This document shows, in pieces, positions 26,556 to 35,131 of a stretch of 64,000 bases of DNA. The number at the start of each line of letters is the position of its first letter. Within the stretch, counting starts at the first letter, position 1. This stretch comes from UMGS1696 sp964621755 (GTDB lineage Bacteria; Bacillota; Clostridia; Oscillospirales; CAG-272). The translations under genes were made by a program, and so were the position numbers. Location of the stretch: assembly GCA_964621755.1 (NCBI GenBank), contig CAZUPI010000005.1, positions 1 through 64,000 on the forward strand, written 5' to 3'. The notes under the pieces were generated by a model. The model had not been told where the DNA came from and ran no database searches. It worked only from the letters and a program-made list of their open reading frames with translations.

Positions 26556-26584
26556 ATTATATCACAATCCTTTTGCAATTTCAA
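26556..26584 (-). promoter_or_regulatory. Promoter of the SRP RNA gene
   Basis: Read on the minus strand, TTGAAA (26579-26584) and TATAAT (26556-26561) are 17 bases apart. Transcription would start near 26549, about 13 bases before the terminal helix. Confidence 0.8.
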
Positions 26585-26638
26585 TAGCGCGGGAAATTTA
26601 TTCACGCTTTATTTAAAATTTAACGGGGACAGCTGTGG

Positions 26639-27943
26639 TTATACGGTCGCCAGAGAGGGAGCTTTTGTATTTTTGAAAATTTCCATTTCAAATACAGCGT
26701 CGCAGCCGAGCTCGCTCTCGATTTTCAGCAGTTTATTGTACTTTGCACATCTTTCCGCACGGGCTGGGGCGCCGGTCTTAATAAAGCCCGCGTTTAAAGC
26801 AACTGCAATATCCGCTACTGCAGTATCTGACGTTTCGCCTGAGCGGTGCGAGATGATGGTGCGGTATCCATGGGATTTTGCAAGATTCACGACCGCTATG
26901 GTTTCGGTCAGGGTACCTATCTGGTTGGGTTTTACGAGAATGGAATTCCCGCAGCCGTTTTCGATACCGCGAGCCAGACGCTTCGGATTGGTGACAAAAT
27001 AGTCGTCGCCGACAAGCATGATTTTCTTGCCGAGCTCACCGGTCATCTTTTTCCATCCATCCTCGTCGTCCTCACCAAGACCGTCCTCAATGGATACGAT
27101 AGGATAGCGATTACACATGCGCTCCCATTCTTTGATCAAGTCATCAGACGAATAAATGCTGCCGTTCTTCGGGAGAAGGTATGAGCTTCCGCTGACCCAT
27201 TCACTTGTTGCCGCGTCGAGCGCGATTTTTACCTGCTCTGTAGTATAACCGGCGTCCTCTATGGCACGAACGATGTAATCAAGCGCTTCATCCGCGGATT
27301 GCAGATTCGGAGCGAAACCACCCTCGTCTCCGACCAGCGTTGTGTGTCCGGCAGATTTTAAGAGTGCACCGAGCTTGTGATAAATTTCCACACCGGCACG
27401 AAGGGCTTCCGAAAAAGTACCAAACGCAGAGGGGACAATCATAAATTCCTGAATATCGAGGTTGTTTGCTGCATGTGCGCCGCCGTTCAGAATATTCATC
27501 ATGGGATGCGGCAGAGTTTTAGCTGAAATGCCGCCGATATAGCGGTATAACGGCATTTTGTAATAGGCCGCACCCGCTCTTGCCGCCGCGAGAGAGACTG
27601 CGAGCATTGCGTTTGCACCGAGTCGTTTTTTGTTGTCCGTATCGTCAAGGTGAATCATTTGGCAGTCGACATGACCGACGTCGCACTTCATTCCCTTTAG
27701 TTCGTCGCGAATTTTTCCATTTACATTTTCGACTGCATGAAGTACACCGCGTCCGAGATATCGCTTTTCGTCTCCATCTCGCAGTTCATGCGCTTCATAT
27801 TTTCCGGTTGATGCGCCGGACGGGACTGCCGCGGTACCGCACGTGCCGTCTTGGAGTACCACAGTTGCTTCAACGGTTGGGTTGCCGCGGGAATCCAGAA
27901 TCTCCCGCGCGTGGATTGTTTCGATGATAGCTTTCGTATTCAT
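26639..27943 (-). CDS. eno: Enolase (phosphopyruvate hydratase)
   Basis: Enolase converts 2-phosphoglycerate to phosphoenolpyruvate. The protein has 434 residues. It shows AREILDSRGNPTVEATV, the mobile loop GASTG, the catalytic GDEGGFAP, the metal-binding SIEDGLGEDD and VGDDYFVTN, the catalytic lysine in ILVKPNQIGTLTE and the signature SHRSGETSD. AGGTGG lies upstream; an ATG two codons earlier (27949) is closer to it and cannot be excluded. Confidence 0.97.
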   Translation of the reverse strand: MNTKAIIETIHAREILDSRGNPTVEATVVLQDGTCGTAAVPSGASTGKYEAHELRDGDEKRYLGRGVLHAVENVNGKIRDELKGMKCDVGHVDCQMIHLDDTDNKKRLGANAMLAVSLAAARAGAAYYKMPLYRYIGGISAKTLPHPMMNILNGGAHAANNLDIQEFMIVPSAFGTFSEALRAGVEIYHKLGALLKSAGHTTLVGDEGGFAPNLQSADEALDYIVRAIEDAGYTTEQVKIALDAATSEWVSGSSYLLPKNGSIYSSDDLIKEWERMCNRYPIVSIEDGLGEDDEDGWKKMTGELGKKIMLVGDDYFVTNPKRLARGIENGCGNSILVKPNQIGTLTETIAVVNLAKSHGYRTIISHRSGETSDTAVADIAVALNAGFIKTGAPARAERCAKYNKLLKIESELGCDAVFEMEIFKNTKAPSLATV

Positions 27944-28100
27944 AATCATAAAACCACCTGTATTGAGTTATGTCGGGAGACAGTTTTGTCCCCATAATTG
28001 AATTATTTGCCGGATTTCATGAAAATATTTAACCAATCTCTTGATTTTTATCTATTTTTATATTATACTTCAATTAAAAAATATCCAAACGGAGGTATCT

Positions 28101-29387
28101 ATGAGACTCGAAGATTTAACCGTAGTCAAAGCCGCACCTACTCCCGGCGACACAAGTTGGTTTCAGCACGACAGGTTTGGTATGTTCATCCACTGGGGGC
28201 TTTATGCGCTGGGCGCACGTCATGAGTGGCTGAAAAACATGGAGCGGATTCCGACCGAGGTATATGATGAAAAGTATTTCAAGCATTTTGACCCCGATCT
28301 TTATGACCCCGAACTGTGGGCTTCCGCTGCTGCTGAAGCCGGTATGAAGTATTTCGTCATTACAACGAAGCACCACGAGGGCTTCTGCCTGTGGGATTCC
28401 GCGTACACGGATTACAAATCTACCAACACACCGTACGGCAAGGACATCTTGACTCCGATGGTCGACGCTTTCCGTTCCAAGGGGCTTCGCACTGGTTTCT
28501 ATCATTCTCTCCTCGACTGGCATCACCCTGATTATACAGTTGACGGCTGCCATCCGATGCGTGACAATGACGAGTATATTGCGCTCGACAGTCGGAGAGA
28601 CATCACACGGTATGTCGACTATCTCCACAATCAGACAGAAGAACTTCTCAAAAAGTACGACCCAGTGGATATTATCTGGTTTGACTTCTCAGTAGGCGCT
28701 ACACCGAAGTTTGCTGGAAAGGGAAAAGAGACGTGGAGAAGTGAGGAACTGCTTGCGAAAATCCGTGCAATTAATCCGAATATCATCATTGACGACCGTT
28801 TGCAAATTGACCAGGACGTGAAAACTCCCGAGCAGTACATGCCAGATGAATGGGTTAAGGTAAACGGAGTACCGGTTGTATGGGAGGGCTGCCACACTTT
28901 CTCCGGTTCATGGGGGTATCATCGTGAGGAGTCTACGTGGAAGAGTGTCGACCAGCTGTTGAAAATGCTCATTGACAGTGTATCCATGGGTGGAAACTTG
29001 CTGTTGAATGTTGGTCCGACCGGACGCGGCGAGTTCGATGAGAGAGCGTACGAAAGACTGCGCGGCATCGGACAGTGGATGAAGCGTCACTCACGTTCCA
29101 TCTACGGCTGTACGCAGGCGCCGCTTGAATTCGAGTGCCCGCGCGACTGCCGGTATACATATAATCCTGAAAAGCAGAGACTTTATCTGCATATTTACAA
29201 CTGGAATTTTGGAAAAATCAAGCTCACCGGCGAGGTATGCGAACATGTGGAATATATGCAGATTCTCTCCGACGCGTCTGAGATAGGCTATCTCTATTAT
29301 CCGGAGCAGAGAATAATCGATATTCCGCTCCCGGTGAGAAAGCCGCTGAATGCAGATATTCCGGTTATTGAGATTTATTTGAAGTAA
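28101..29387 (+). CDS. Alpha-L-fucosidase (GH29)
   Basis: The enzyme releases L-fucose from glycans such as mucin or milk oligosaccharides. The 428-residue protein has the GH29 landmarks RFGMFIHWGLYA, KYFVITTKHHEGFCLWDS, SLLDWHHPDY and the nucleophile aspartate in DIIWFDFS at about residue 195. It ends with a short beta-sandwich-like domain. No signal peptide is seen, so it is probably cytoplasmic and acts on imported oligosaccharides. GGAGGT precedes the ATG; the longer frame upstream is not family-like. Confidence 0.92.
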   Translation: MRLEDLTVVKAAPTPGDTSWFQHDRFGMFIHWGLYALGARHEWLKNMERIPTEVYDEKYFKHFDPDLYDPELWASAAAEAGMKYFVITTKHHEGFCLWDSAYTDYKSTNTPYGKDILTPMVDAFRSKGLRTGFYHSLLDWHHPDYTVDGCHPMRDNDEYIALDSRRDITRYVDYLHNQTEELLKKYDPVDIIWFDFSVGATPKFAGKGKETWRSEELLAKIRAINPNIIIDDRLQIDQDVKTPEQYMPDEWVKVNGVPVVWEGCHTFSGSWGYHREESTWKSVDQLLKMLIDSVSMGGNLLLNVGPTGRGEFDERAYERLRGIGQWMKRHSRSIYGCTQAPLEFECPRDCRYTYNPEKQRLYLHIYNWNFGKIKLTGEVCEHVEYMQILSDASEIGYLYYPEQRIIDIPLPVRKPLNADIPVIEIYLK

Positions 29388-29400
29388 AGAGGAAATGCAC

Positions 29401-29456
29401 TGGGGGTGACTTTTTTATATAAAAAGTCACCCCCAAACTCTCTTCCAAAACTTTTG
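29401..29456 (+). repeat. Dispersed hairpin repeat after the fucosidase gene
   Basis: TGGGGGTGACTTTTT and AAAAAGTCACCCCCA pair around TATAT, followed by the flank AACTCTCTTCCAAAACTTTT. It probably terminates the fucosidase gene. Confidence 0.8.
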
Positions 29457-29564
29457 GGCTGGGTTTATTGAAAAGTTTGATTCGTTTTTTTGGCAAGAGA
29501 CTTGCACTTTTTTGGTGGAGCGGTGCATATACTGTGTTTGTATATCGCGAAAGGCGGGTTATTT

Positions 29565-30437
29565 ATGACAATACACACAGTGAGAAGCGGGGACAGTATT
29601 TATTCGATTGCAAGAGAGTACAGTGTTCCTCCATCAAGGATTATTACTGATAATTTGTTGGAAAATCCAGGAAGGCTCGTAGTTGGGCAGGATTTGGTGA
29701 TTCTGTTTCCCACAGTTACGCATACAGTGCGCGGCGGAGAGACGCTTGAGTCGATTGCGGCCATGTATGGGACGACGGTGCTTGCTCTTTACCGAAACAA
29801 TCCCATTCTCGGCGGACTTCCGAATGTTTATCCCGGGCAGGTGCTGAACGTCTTTTATGAGACGCCGCCTCTTGGGGAAATTTCTTTGAACGGGTATGCA
29901 TATCCATCGATTGACAGGGGAGTGCTGCGGCGCACGCTTCCATATTTGACCTATCTATCCATTTTTTCATACGGCATTCATCCGGATGGTTCCCTTGTAC
30001 CTCCGGCTGCTGACGATACTGAACTCATCGCGCTTGCACGCGAATATGGCACGGTTCCTTTGTTCATGCTGACTTCTATTACAGAAGGCGGTACGTTTTC
30101 AAGTGAAGCGGCCGCGCAGATTTTGTCCAGCCCCGAAGTGTCGGCAATTCTTATTGAAAATATTGTAAATACCATTCAGCAGAAGGGGTACGGTGGGGCC
30201 GATATTGATTTTGAATATATCCCCGGCGAGTACGCTGGCGCGTATGTGGACTTTATCACGCAGCTTGGAGAGGCTCTTGGCGAGGCGTATCCGGTGTTCG
30301 TTTCACTTGCGCCCAAATACAGTGCCGACCAGCGCGGACTTCTATACCAAGGTCATGACTACGGTGCGCTTGGAAGTGCGGCGGACTATGTCTTGCTGAT
30401 GACATACGAGTGGGGATATACATATGGTCCTGTTTAG
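29565..30437 (+). CDS. SleL/YaaH-like spore cortex hydrolase, 5' part, interrupted by insertion
   Basis: The fragment encodes 290 residues as it stands. LysM domains lie at about 2-45 (HTVRSGDSIYSIAREY) and 48-95 (HTVRGGETLESIAAMYG). The N-terminal part of a GH18 barrel follows, with the catalytic motif GGADIDFEY. Family members (SleL/YaaH) are about 430 residues and cleave N-acetylglucosaminyl bonds in spore cortex. The reading frame runs cleanly to the CCT at 30429-30431, then enters element DNA and stops at TAG 30435-30437. The missing C-terminal half lies at 39827-40261. Joining the two at CCT gives 433 residues reading GPPLPVSPINEV across the junction. The start at MTIHTV follows AAAGGCGGG. 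Confidence 0.88.
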   Translation: MTIHTVRSGDSIYSIAREYSVPPSRIITDNLLENPGRLVVGQDLVILFPTVTHTVRGGETLESIAAMYGTTVLALYRNNPILGGLPNVYPGQVLNVFYETPPLGEISLNGYAYPSIDRGVLRRTLPYLTYLSIFSYGIHPDGSLVPPAADDTELIALAREYGTVPLFMLTSITEGGTFSSEAAAQILSSPEVSAILIENIVNTIQQKGYGGADIDFEYIPGEYAGAYVDFITQLGEALGEAYPVFVSLAPKYSADQRGLLYQGHDYGALGSAADYVLLMTYEWGYTYGPV

Positions 30438-30454
30438 GAATATCGAATCCCCCC
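30412..30454 (+). other. Left attachment site (attL) of the 9.4-kb element
   Basis: The gene half ends ATATACATATGGT. The core CC (30429-30430) is followed by the element arm TGTTTAGG, ten bases, and a C run (30449-30454). The arm mirrors the CCTAAGCA arm at attR. Confidence 0.75.
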
Positions 30455-30530
30455 TTGATCTACCAGATGATATGTGATGAGTTAAAAAGGTTTGAAGGAG
30501 GAGCCTACCGTTCCTCGTTGCAAAAGTACA

Positions 30531-30555
30531 TGCTGCCATAGGAGCAGCTTTTTTA
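30531..30555 (+). terminator. Short hairpin with T run near the left end of the element
   Basis: GCTGC and GCAGC pair around a short loop and are followed by TTTTTTTATT. It would stop transcripts that run in from the interrupted hydrolase gene. Confidence 0.6.
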
Positions 30556-30558
30556 TTC

Positions 30559-30612
30559 TTGCAATTTTTCTTATATTGTATTATAATGTATTATAATGAA
30601 TGTATTATAATG
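30559..30612 (+). promoter_or_regulatory. Promoter embedded in a 10-bp tandem repeat
   Basis: TTGCAA (30559-30564) and TATAAT (30582-30587) are 17 bases apart. The block TGTATTATAA is repeated at 30577, 30587 and 30601, giving three potential -10 boxes. It is followed by the 12-bp palindrome GTTCTATAGAAC at 30613-30624. Confidence 0.55.
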
Positions 30613-30758
30613 GTTCTATAGAACATGAGAACGAACTTTGCGGCTGCGGTGATTTGGACCTGAATTTTATAAAAGAAATTTATGCGGTCATTGAGTCGCT
30701 CGCTCTACGAGTGAGTCTCGAGGAAACTTTTCCTCAACTCGAACTCATGTTGCGTTAA
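30600..30758 (+). CDS. Possible 52-residue protein upstream of the URO-D-like gene
   Basis: The frame begins MYYNGSIEHENELCGCGDLD and continues into a helical FIKEIYAVIESLALRV segment. It has no ribosome binding site and starts only about six bases after the predicted transcription start, so it would need leaderless translation. I do not recognise it. Confidence 0.25.
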   Translation: MYYNGSIEHENELCGCGDLDLNFIKEIYAVIESLALRVSLEETFPQLELMLR

Positions 30759-30794
30759 TAAGGGACAGAATCATTTCACAAGGAGATAACAAGC

Positions 30795-31913
30795 ATGACA
30801 AACAGAGAACGTGCCATGAATATCCTGCACTTCAAGCCAGTTGACCGTTTGCCGGCGGTACATTTCGGATATTGGGGTGAGCTGCTGACTGAGTGGGTTG
30901 AGCAGAGGAAAATTCCGAAAGAGCTCGCAGAGGGAAACTATGATGGAAGTGAAAGAGAACGAGAGCTTGACCGGCTGATTGGCTGGGACTTCAACTGGTA
31001 TCGCACGGTGGGCTCAAACAACGGCTTGATGCCGGGATTTGAGTATAAGGTGCTTGAGACCCTTCCGGATGGGACACGTCGAATTCAAAACGGAGATGGT
31101 CTGATTGAGCGTGTGAAGCCTGGAATTGCTTCGATTCCCTCAGAGGACGATTACCTTCTCAAAGACCGCGAGACATTTGAAACACTCTACAGACCTAAAA
31201 TGCAGTATACACCGGAACGCGTCAATCTTGAGTACTATAAGACCTTCAATGAGACGAGACCGACCGACGTCCCCGTTGGTCTGCATCTTGGCAGTGTGAT
31301 GGGAAACATCCGCAACATGACGTCGGTTATCGGTATGAGCTATTTGATGTATGACGAAGACGAGGACTTGTTTGCCGATATCGTCGACACATATGCGGAT
31401 ATGCAGTACAAGTGCGCGGAAGCGATTCTTCAAACAGGCGCCAAGTTTGATTTTGCGCACTACTGGGAAGACATCTGCTTCAAAAATGGTCCTCTGCTCT
31501 CGCCGGAAATTTTCGATGAGCTATGCGCAAAGCATTATAAAAAGAGAAATGACCTATGCCACAAATATGGTATCGACATCATTTCACTGGACTGCGACGG
31601 CGTCACGGATAAGCTTCTGCCGACGTGGTTTGAAAATGGAGTGAACACGATGTTCCCGATAGAAGTCGGCGTGTGGGGAGACCAGTTTGAGCCTGCGCGC
31701 AAAAAATTTGGCAACGGTATGCTTGGCGTCGGAGGAATGGATAAGACTGCGCTCCGCAAGGACAAAGCCGCAGTTGACGTAGAAATCGAACGTATGAAGA
31801 GGCTCGTGTCGCTGGGCGGATTCCTCCCTTGCCCTGACCACAGACTTATGCCCGGAACAAAGTTTGAGTTGGTTCAGTATTACGCGGAAGAAATCAAGAA
31901 AATAAAGATTTAA
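30795..31913 (+). CDS. Uroporphyrinogen decarboxylase-like protein (MtaA/CmuA-type superfamily)
   Basis: The 372-residue protein belongs to the URO-D fold superfamily, which includes HemE and corrinoid methyltransferases such as MtaA. It opens TNRERAMNILHFKPVDRLP, typical of the non-HemE branch in clostridia. It contains VGLHLGSVMGN, FDFAHYWEDICF, CHKYGIDIISLDCDG and a metal-site-like LPCPDHRLMPGTKFELVQYY ending. These enzymes often move methyl groups or act on sugar-linked substrates, but no corrinoid protein or methyltransferase partner is adjacent. GGAGATAACAAGC precedes the ATG. It is the first large gene in the inserted element and is not obviously tied to thiamine synthesis. Confidence 0.82.
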   Translation: MTNRERAMNILHFKPVDRLPAVHFGYWGELLTEWVEQRKIPKELAEGNYDGSERERELDRLIGWDFNWYRTVGSNNGLMPGFEYKVLETLPDGTRRIQNGDGLIERVKPGIASIPSEDDYLLKDRETFETLYRPKMQYTPERVNLEYYKTFNETRPTDVPVGLHLGSVMGNIRNMTSVIGMSYLMYDEDEDLFADIVDTYADMQYKCAEAILQTGAKFDFAHYWEDICFKNGPLLSPEIFDELCAKHYKKRNDLCHKYGIDIISLDCDGVTDKLLPTWFENGVNTMFPIEVGVWGDQFEPARKKFGNGMLGVGGMDKTALRKDKAAVDVEIERMKRLVSLGGFLPCPDHRLMPGTKFELVQYYAEEIKKIKI

Positions 31914-31955
31914 CGTGAGCTCGACCGAATTTATATATTAAAATTTCGAAATCAC

Positions 31956-31984
31956 TTGCATTTTGGCAAAATGCGAGTTATAAT
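31956..31984 (+). promoter_or_regulatory. Promoter of the thiamine operon with a palindrome in the spacer
   Basis: TTGCAT and TATAAT are 17 bases apart. The perfect repeat GCATTTTG-G-CAAAATGC (31958-31974) overlaps the -35 box and fills most of the spacer. The riboswitch aptamer begins about 25 bases downstream of the -10. Confidence 0.75.
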
Positions 31985-32006
31985 AAGTAAGACAATTTAT
32001 AAGAAT

Positions 32007-32100
32007 GAGATAGCGGGGAGCTTGTGAGACAGGCTGAGAGGAAGGTGTGCCCTTCGACCCATTTACCTGATTTGGATAATGCCAACGTAGGGAGAACTGA
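32007..32100 (+). ncRNA. TPP riboswitch (THI element)
   Basis: The conserved aptamer parts are present in order: GCGGGGAGC, GGCTGAGAGG, ACCTGATTTGGATAATGCCA and CGTAGGGAG. TPP binding in this family lowers expression of downstream genes. The segment up to thiS can fold a GGGAAG/CTTCCC hairpin (about 32113-32147) that could act as the expression platform. Confidence 0.95.
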
Positions 32101-32168
32101 GAACTGTGTATTTGGGGGAAGTTGCCTACTTTGGCGGCTTCCCATATTTGTTTAAGGAGAAAAATCAG

Positions 32169-32363
32169 ATGGTAAAAGTCAACGGAATCGAAATTGACGC
32201 TGCCGGAAAGACAATTACAGAATATTTGTCGACGACAGACTATGATTTGAAGCGTATCGCGGTTGAAAAGAACGGTGAAATCGTACCGAAAGCACAGTAT
32301 GATACTACAGTGATAGAAGAGGGCGACAATCTTGAAATCGTAAGCTTTGTAGGGGGAGGCTGA
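32169..32363 (+). CDS. thiS: Sulfur carrier protein ThiS
   Basis: ThiS carries sulfur as a C-terminal thiocarboxylate for thiazole formation. The 64-residue ubiquitin-like protein starts MVKVNGIEIDAAGKTI and ends with the required Gly-Gly after VSFVGG. AAGGAG precedes the ATG; the longer frame from 32106 overlaps the riboswitch expression platform and is not used. Activation normally needs ThiF, which is not in the element. A small hairpin (CTGAGT/ACTCAG) overlaps the stop codon. Confidence 0.93.
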   Translation: MVKVNGIEIDAAGKTITEYLSTTDYDLKRIAVEKNGEIVPKAQYDTTVIEEGDNLEIVSFVGGG

Positions 32364-32479
32364 GTTAGCGACTCAGATTCCGACAAAGCAGGCAATGCTG
32401 CGCGCGCGCCAAGCACATATGATACTTTGCATCTTTGCGAGAAAAATGGAAGCATAATATACGAAAAGAGGAAAATAAA

Positions 32480-33253
32480 ATGGAAACAGACGATAAACTG
32501 ATAATTGGCGGACACGAGTTTCACTCAAGATTTATTCTCGGTTCGGGTAAATATTCTCTGAATTTGATTGAGGCTGCAGTGAAAGACGCCGGAGCTGAAA
32601 TCATTACTCTTGCCGTTCGCCGCGCTAATACAAAGGAACAGGAAAATATACTCGACTATATTCCGAAAGGCGTCACACTCCTTCCGAATACTTCTGGCGC
32701 AAGAACGGCGGAAGAGGCAGTGCGTATTGCGCGGCTGGCAAGAGAGCTTGGGTGCGGCGATTTTGTAAAGATTGAGATTATGCGCGACACCAAGTATCTG
32801 CTTCCGGATAACAGCGAGACGATAAAGGCAACCGAGATCCTTGCCAAAGAGGGCTTTGTGGTCATGCCGTATATGTATCCCGATTTGAACGCGGCGCGTG
32901 ATTTGGCAAATGCAGGAGCGGCGACGATTATGCCCCTCGCGGCTCCTATCGGTTCCAACAAGGGTCTTGCAACTCGGGAATTTATTCAGATTTTAATCAA
33001 TGAAATCGATCTGCCAGTTATCGTAGATGCCGGTATCGGCAGACCTTCGCAGGCATGCGAGGCAATGGAAATGGGCGCCGCTGCCATTATGGCCAATACC
33101 GCTCTGGCTACCGCAGGCGACCTTCCTTTGATGGCGGCCGCTTTCCGTCAGGCGATTGAAGCGGGCAGAAAGGCATATCTCTCCGGTCTCGGACGGGTCC
33201 TTGTAAGAGGAGCTGCCGCGTCTGACCCTCTTACCGGATTTTTGCATGATTGA
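32480..33253 (+). CDS. thiG: Thiazole synthase ThiG
   Basis: ThiG condenses deoxyxylulose phosphate, dehydroglycine and ThiS thiocarboxylate into the thiazole. The 257-residue TIM barrel shows SRFILGSGKY, the active-site lysine region in FVKIEIMRDTKYLLPD, VMPYMYPDL, PLAAPIGSNKG and the phosphate site VIVDAGIGRPSQACEAMEMG. AGAGGA precedes the ATG. A 116-base gap separates it from thiS, where some operons carry thiF. Confidence 0.95.
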   Translation: METDDKLIIGGHEFHSRFILGSGKYSLNLIEAAVKDAGAEIITLAVRRANTKEQENILDYIPKGVTLLPNTSGARTAEEAVRIARLARELGCGDFVKIEIMRDTKYLLPDNSETIKATEILAKEGFVVMPYMYPDLNAARDLANAGAATIMPLAAPIGSNKGLATREFIQILINEIDLPVIVDAGIGRPSQACEAMEMGAAAIMANTALATAGDLPLMAAAFRQAIEAGRKAYLSGLGRVLVRGAAASDPLTGFLHD

Positions 33254-33264
33254 GGAGCGAAAAA

Positions 33265-34518
33265 ATGGAAAACCAATTTTTTGTCGATTCGGAATATCTT
33301 ACACCGGAAGCACTGGCGAAAAAGCATAAGCTGGAAAACGACCCTTCGTCGAGAAGAAATCATATGGAATACCTGCCCGGAATGGAGCGGATTCAGTCTG
33401 ATATCTGCGAAAAAGTGATGTCGCAGATGAGAGAATATGATTATTCCCGTTATACTGCCAAGGAAGTCATGGCGGCGTTGGAGCATGAAGTATGCACTAT
33501 TGAGGATTTTAAAGCTCTCCTTTCCCCAGCAGCTGAGCCGTTTCTTGAGCAGATGGCACAGCGTGCGCGCGTGGAGACGAGAAAGCATTTCGGAAACACG
33601 GTGTACCTGTTCACGCCGCTTTACATTGCGAACTATTGTGAAAACTACTGCGTTTATTGCGGCTTCAATTGCTACAATCACATCAATCGTATGAGATTGA
33701 CACCCGAGCAAATTGAGCATGAAATGAAAATTATTGCCGACTCTGGTATGGAGGAAATCCTGATTCTGACCGGAGAAAGCCGCGGAATGAGCAACGTAGA
33801 GTATATCGGCGAGGCGTGCAAGCTGGCGAGAAAGTATTTCAGAATGGTTGGACTGGAAATCTATCCGGTTAATACAGACGAATACCGCTATTTGCACGAA
33901 TGCGGCGCGGACTATGTCACAGTATTCCAGGAAACTTACGATACGGAAAAATATGAGACGCTGCATCTCTTTGGACATAAACGGGTATGGCCTTACCGCT
34001 TCGACGCGCAGGAGAGAGCTTTGCGCGGCGGGATGCGCGGTGTGGCGTTTTCTGCTCTGCTCGGACTTTCGGATTTCCGCAAGGATGCGCTTGCCAGTGC
34101 ACTGCATGTCTATTATCTGCAGCGGAAGTATCCGTATGCGGAAATGTCCCTGTCCTGTCCCCGTCTTCGCCCCATCATAAACAACGATAAAATCAACCCC
34201 ATGGATGTTCACGAAAAGCAGCTTTGTCAAATTATTTGTGCATATCGGATTTTTCTTCCGTTTGTGGGCATTACAGTTTCTTCCCGTGAGAGCGCGGAAT
34301 TCAGAAACGGGATTGTGAAAATTGCAGCCACGAAGGTGTCGGCGGGAGTTTCTACCGGAATCGGCGACCACGAGAGCAAGTATACCGGAAAGGAGAGCGA
34401 CGGCAACGAGGGGGACGAGCAGTTTGAAATCAACGACGGCCGCAGCTTTGCGAAAATGTATCGTGATATTTCAGATGAGGGTCTGCAGCCCGTGCTGAAC
34501 GACTATTTGTATGTCTGA
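33265..34518 (+). CDS. thiH: 2-iminoacetate synthase ThiH
   Basis: This radical SAM enzyme cleaves tyrosine to give dehydroglycine for the thiazole ring. The 417-residue protein has the cluster motif CENYCVYC within LFTPLYIANYCENYCVYCGF, plus ILTGESRG and the biotin-and-thiamin-synthesis-associated C-terminal domain. It replaces the oxygen-dependent ThiO route, as expected in an anaerobe. GAGGAG precedes the ATG, 12 bases after thiG. Confidence 0.95.
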   Translation: MENQFFVDSEYLTPEALAKKHKLENDPSSRRNHMEYLPGMERIQSDICEKVMSQMREYDYSRYTAKEVMAALEHEVCTIEDFKALLSPAAEPFLEQMAQRARVETRKHFGNTVYLFTPLYIANYCENYCVYCGFNCYNHINRMRLTPEQIEHEMKIIADSGMEEILILTGESRGMSNVEYIGEACKLARKYFRMVGLEIYPVNTDEYRYLHECGADYVTVFQETYDTEKYETLHLFGHKRVWPYRFDAQERALRGGMRGVAFSALLGLSDFRKDALASALHVYYLQRKYPYAEMSLSCPRLRPIINNDKINPMDVHEKQLCQIICAYRIFLPFVGITVSSRESAEFRNGIVKIAATKVSAGVSTGIGDHESKYTGKESDGNEGDEQFEINDGRSFAKMYRDISDEGLQPVLNDYLYV

Positions 34519-35131
34519 TATTTTGTGCGTCACAAACCGGCAGCTTTGCAAGACAGACTTTCTATCCCGTATTGCGGAAATTGCTGCATGCTCTCCCGCA
34601 GGAATCATCCTGCGCGAGAAGGATTTGCCGGAGTCGGAATATCGCGCTCTTGCTGGGCAGGTCATGGAAATTTGTCAGAAAAACAAGGTTCCGTGTATTT
34701 TGCACAGTTTTATATCTGTCACACTCTCTCTTGAGGCGAAAGCCATCCATCTGCCGTTGCCGGTTCTGCGAAGTATGTCAGACGAGCAAAAGGCGTATTT
34801 TAATGTCATCGGCGCCTCCTGCCATTCGGTTTCCGAGGCGCTCGAGGCGAAAAAACTCGGCTGTACCTATATAACAGCAGGACATGTTTTTGAAACTGAC
34901 TGCAAAAAGGGCGTTCCGCCGCGCGGGATTGCTTTCCTGCGCGATGTTTGTAAAAATGTTTCGATGCCAGTCTATGCAATCGGCGGCATTGACAGTGGAA
35001 AGATGCAGTTGATCCGAGAGACCGGAGCGAAGGGAGCCTGCGTAATGAGCGGATTGATGTGCTGCGAAAATCCAAAACAGTATCTCGCAGATTTTGAAAA
35101 GGATGGTGAAACAAATGCGCTTCAGCCGTGA
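34511..35131 (+). CDS. tenI: ThiE-like protein, probably thiazole tautomerase TenI
   Basis: The 206-residue ThiE-fold protein overlaps the thiH stop by eight bases. It has ILREKDLPESEY, GASCHSVSEALEAKKLGCTYITAGHVFETDCKKGVPPRG and the phosphate loop YAIGGIDSGKMQLI. Residues ThiE uses for pyrophosphate binding are changed: HLPLPVLR replaces the HVGQEDLP of ThiE, as in TenI, which aromatises the thiazole tautomer. The presence of a separate canonical ThiE next door supports this role. Confidence 0.8.
   Translation: MSDILCVTNRQLCKTDFLSRIAEIAACSPAGIILREKDLPESEYRALAGQVMEICQKNKVPCILHSFISVTLSLEAKAIHLPLPVLRSMSDEQKAYFNVIGASCHSVSEALEAKKLGCTYITAGHVFETDCKKGVPPRGIAFLRDVCKNVSMPVYAIGGIDSGKMQLIRETGAKGACVMSGLMCCENPKQYLADFEKDGETNALQP

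Noticed and set aside
30795..31913. Naming the URO-D-like gene hemE
   Set aside because: The N-terminus and the LPCPDHRLMPGT ending fit the methyltransferase-like branch, and no haem genes are nearby.
33148..34371. Long minus-strand frame of 407 codons opposite thiG and thiH
   Set aside because: It lies wholly antisense to two recognisable thiamine genes, crosses their boundary and resembles no family.
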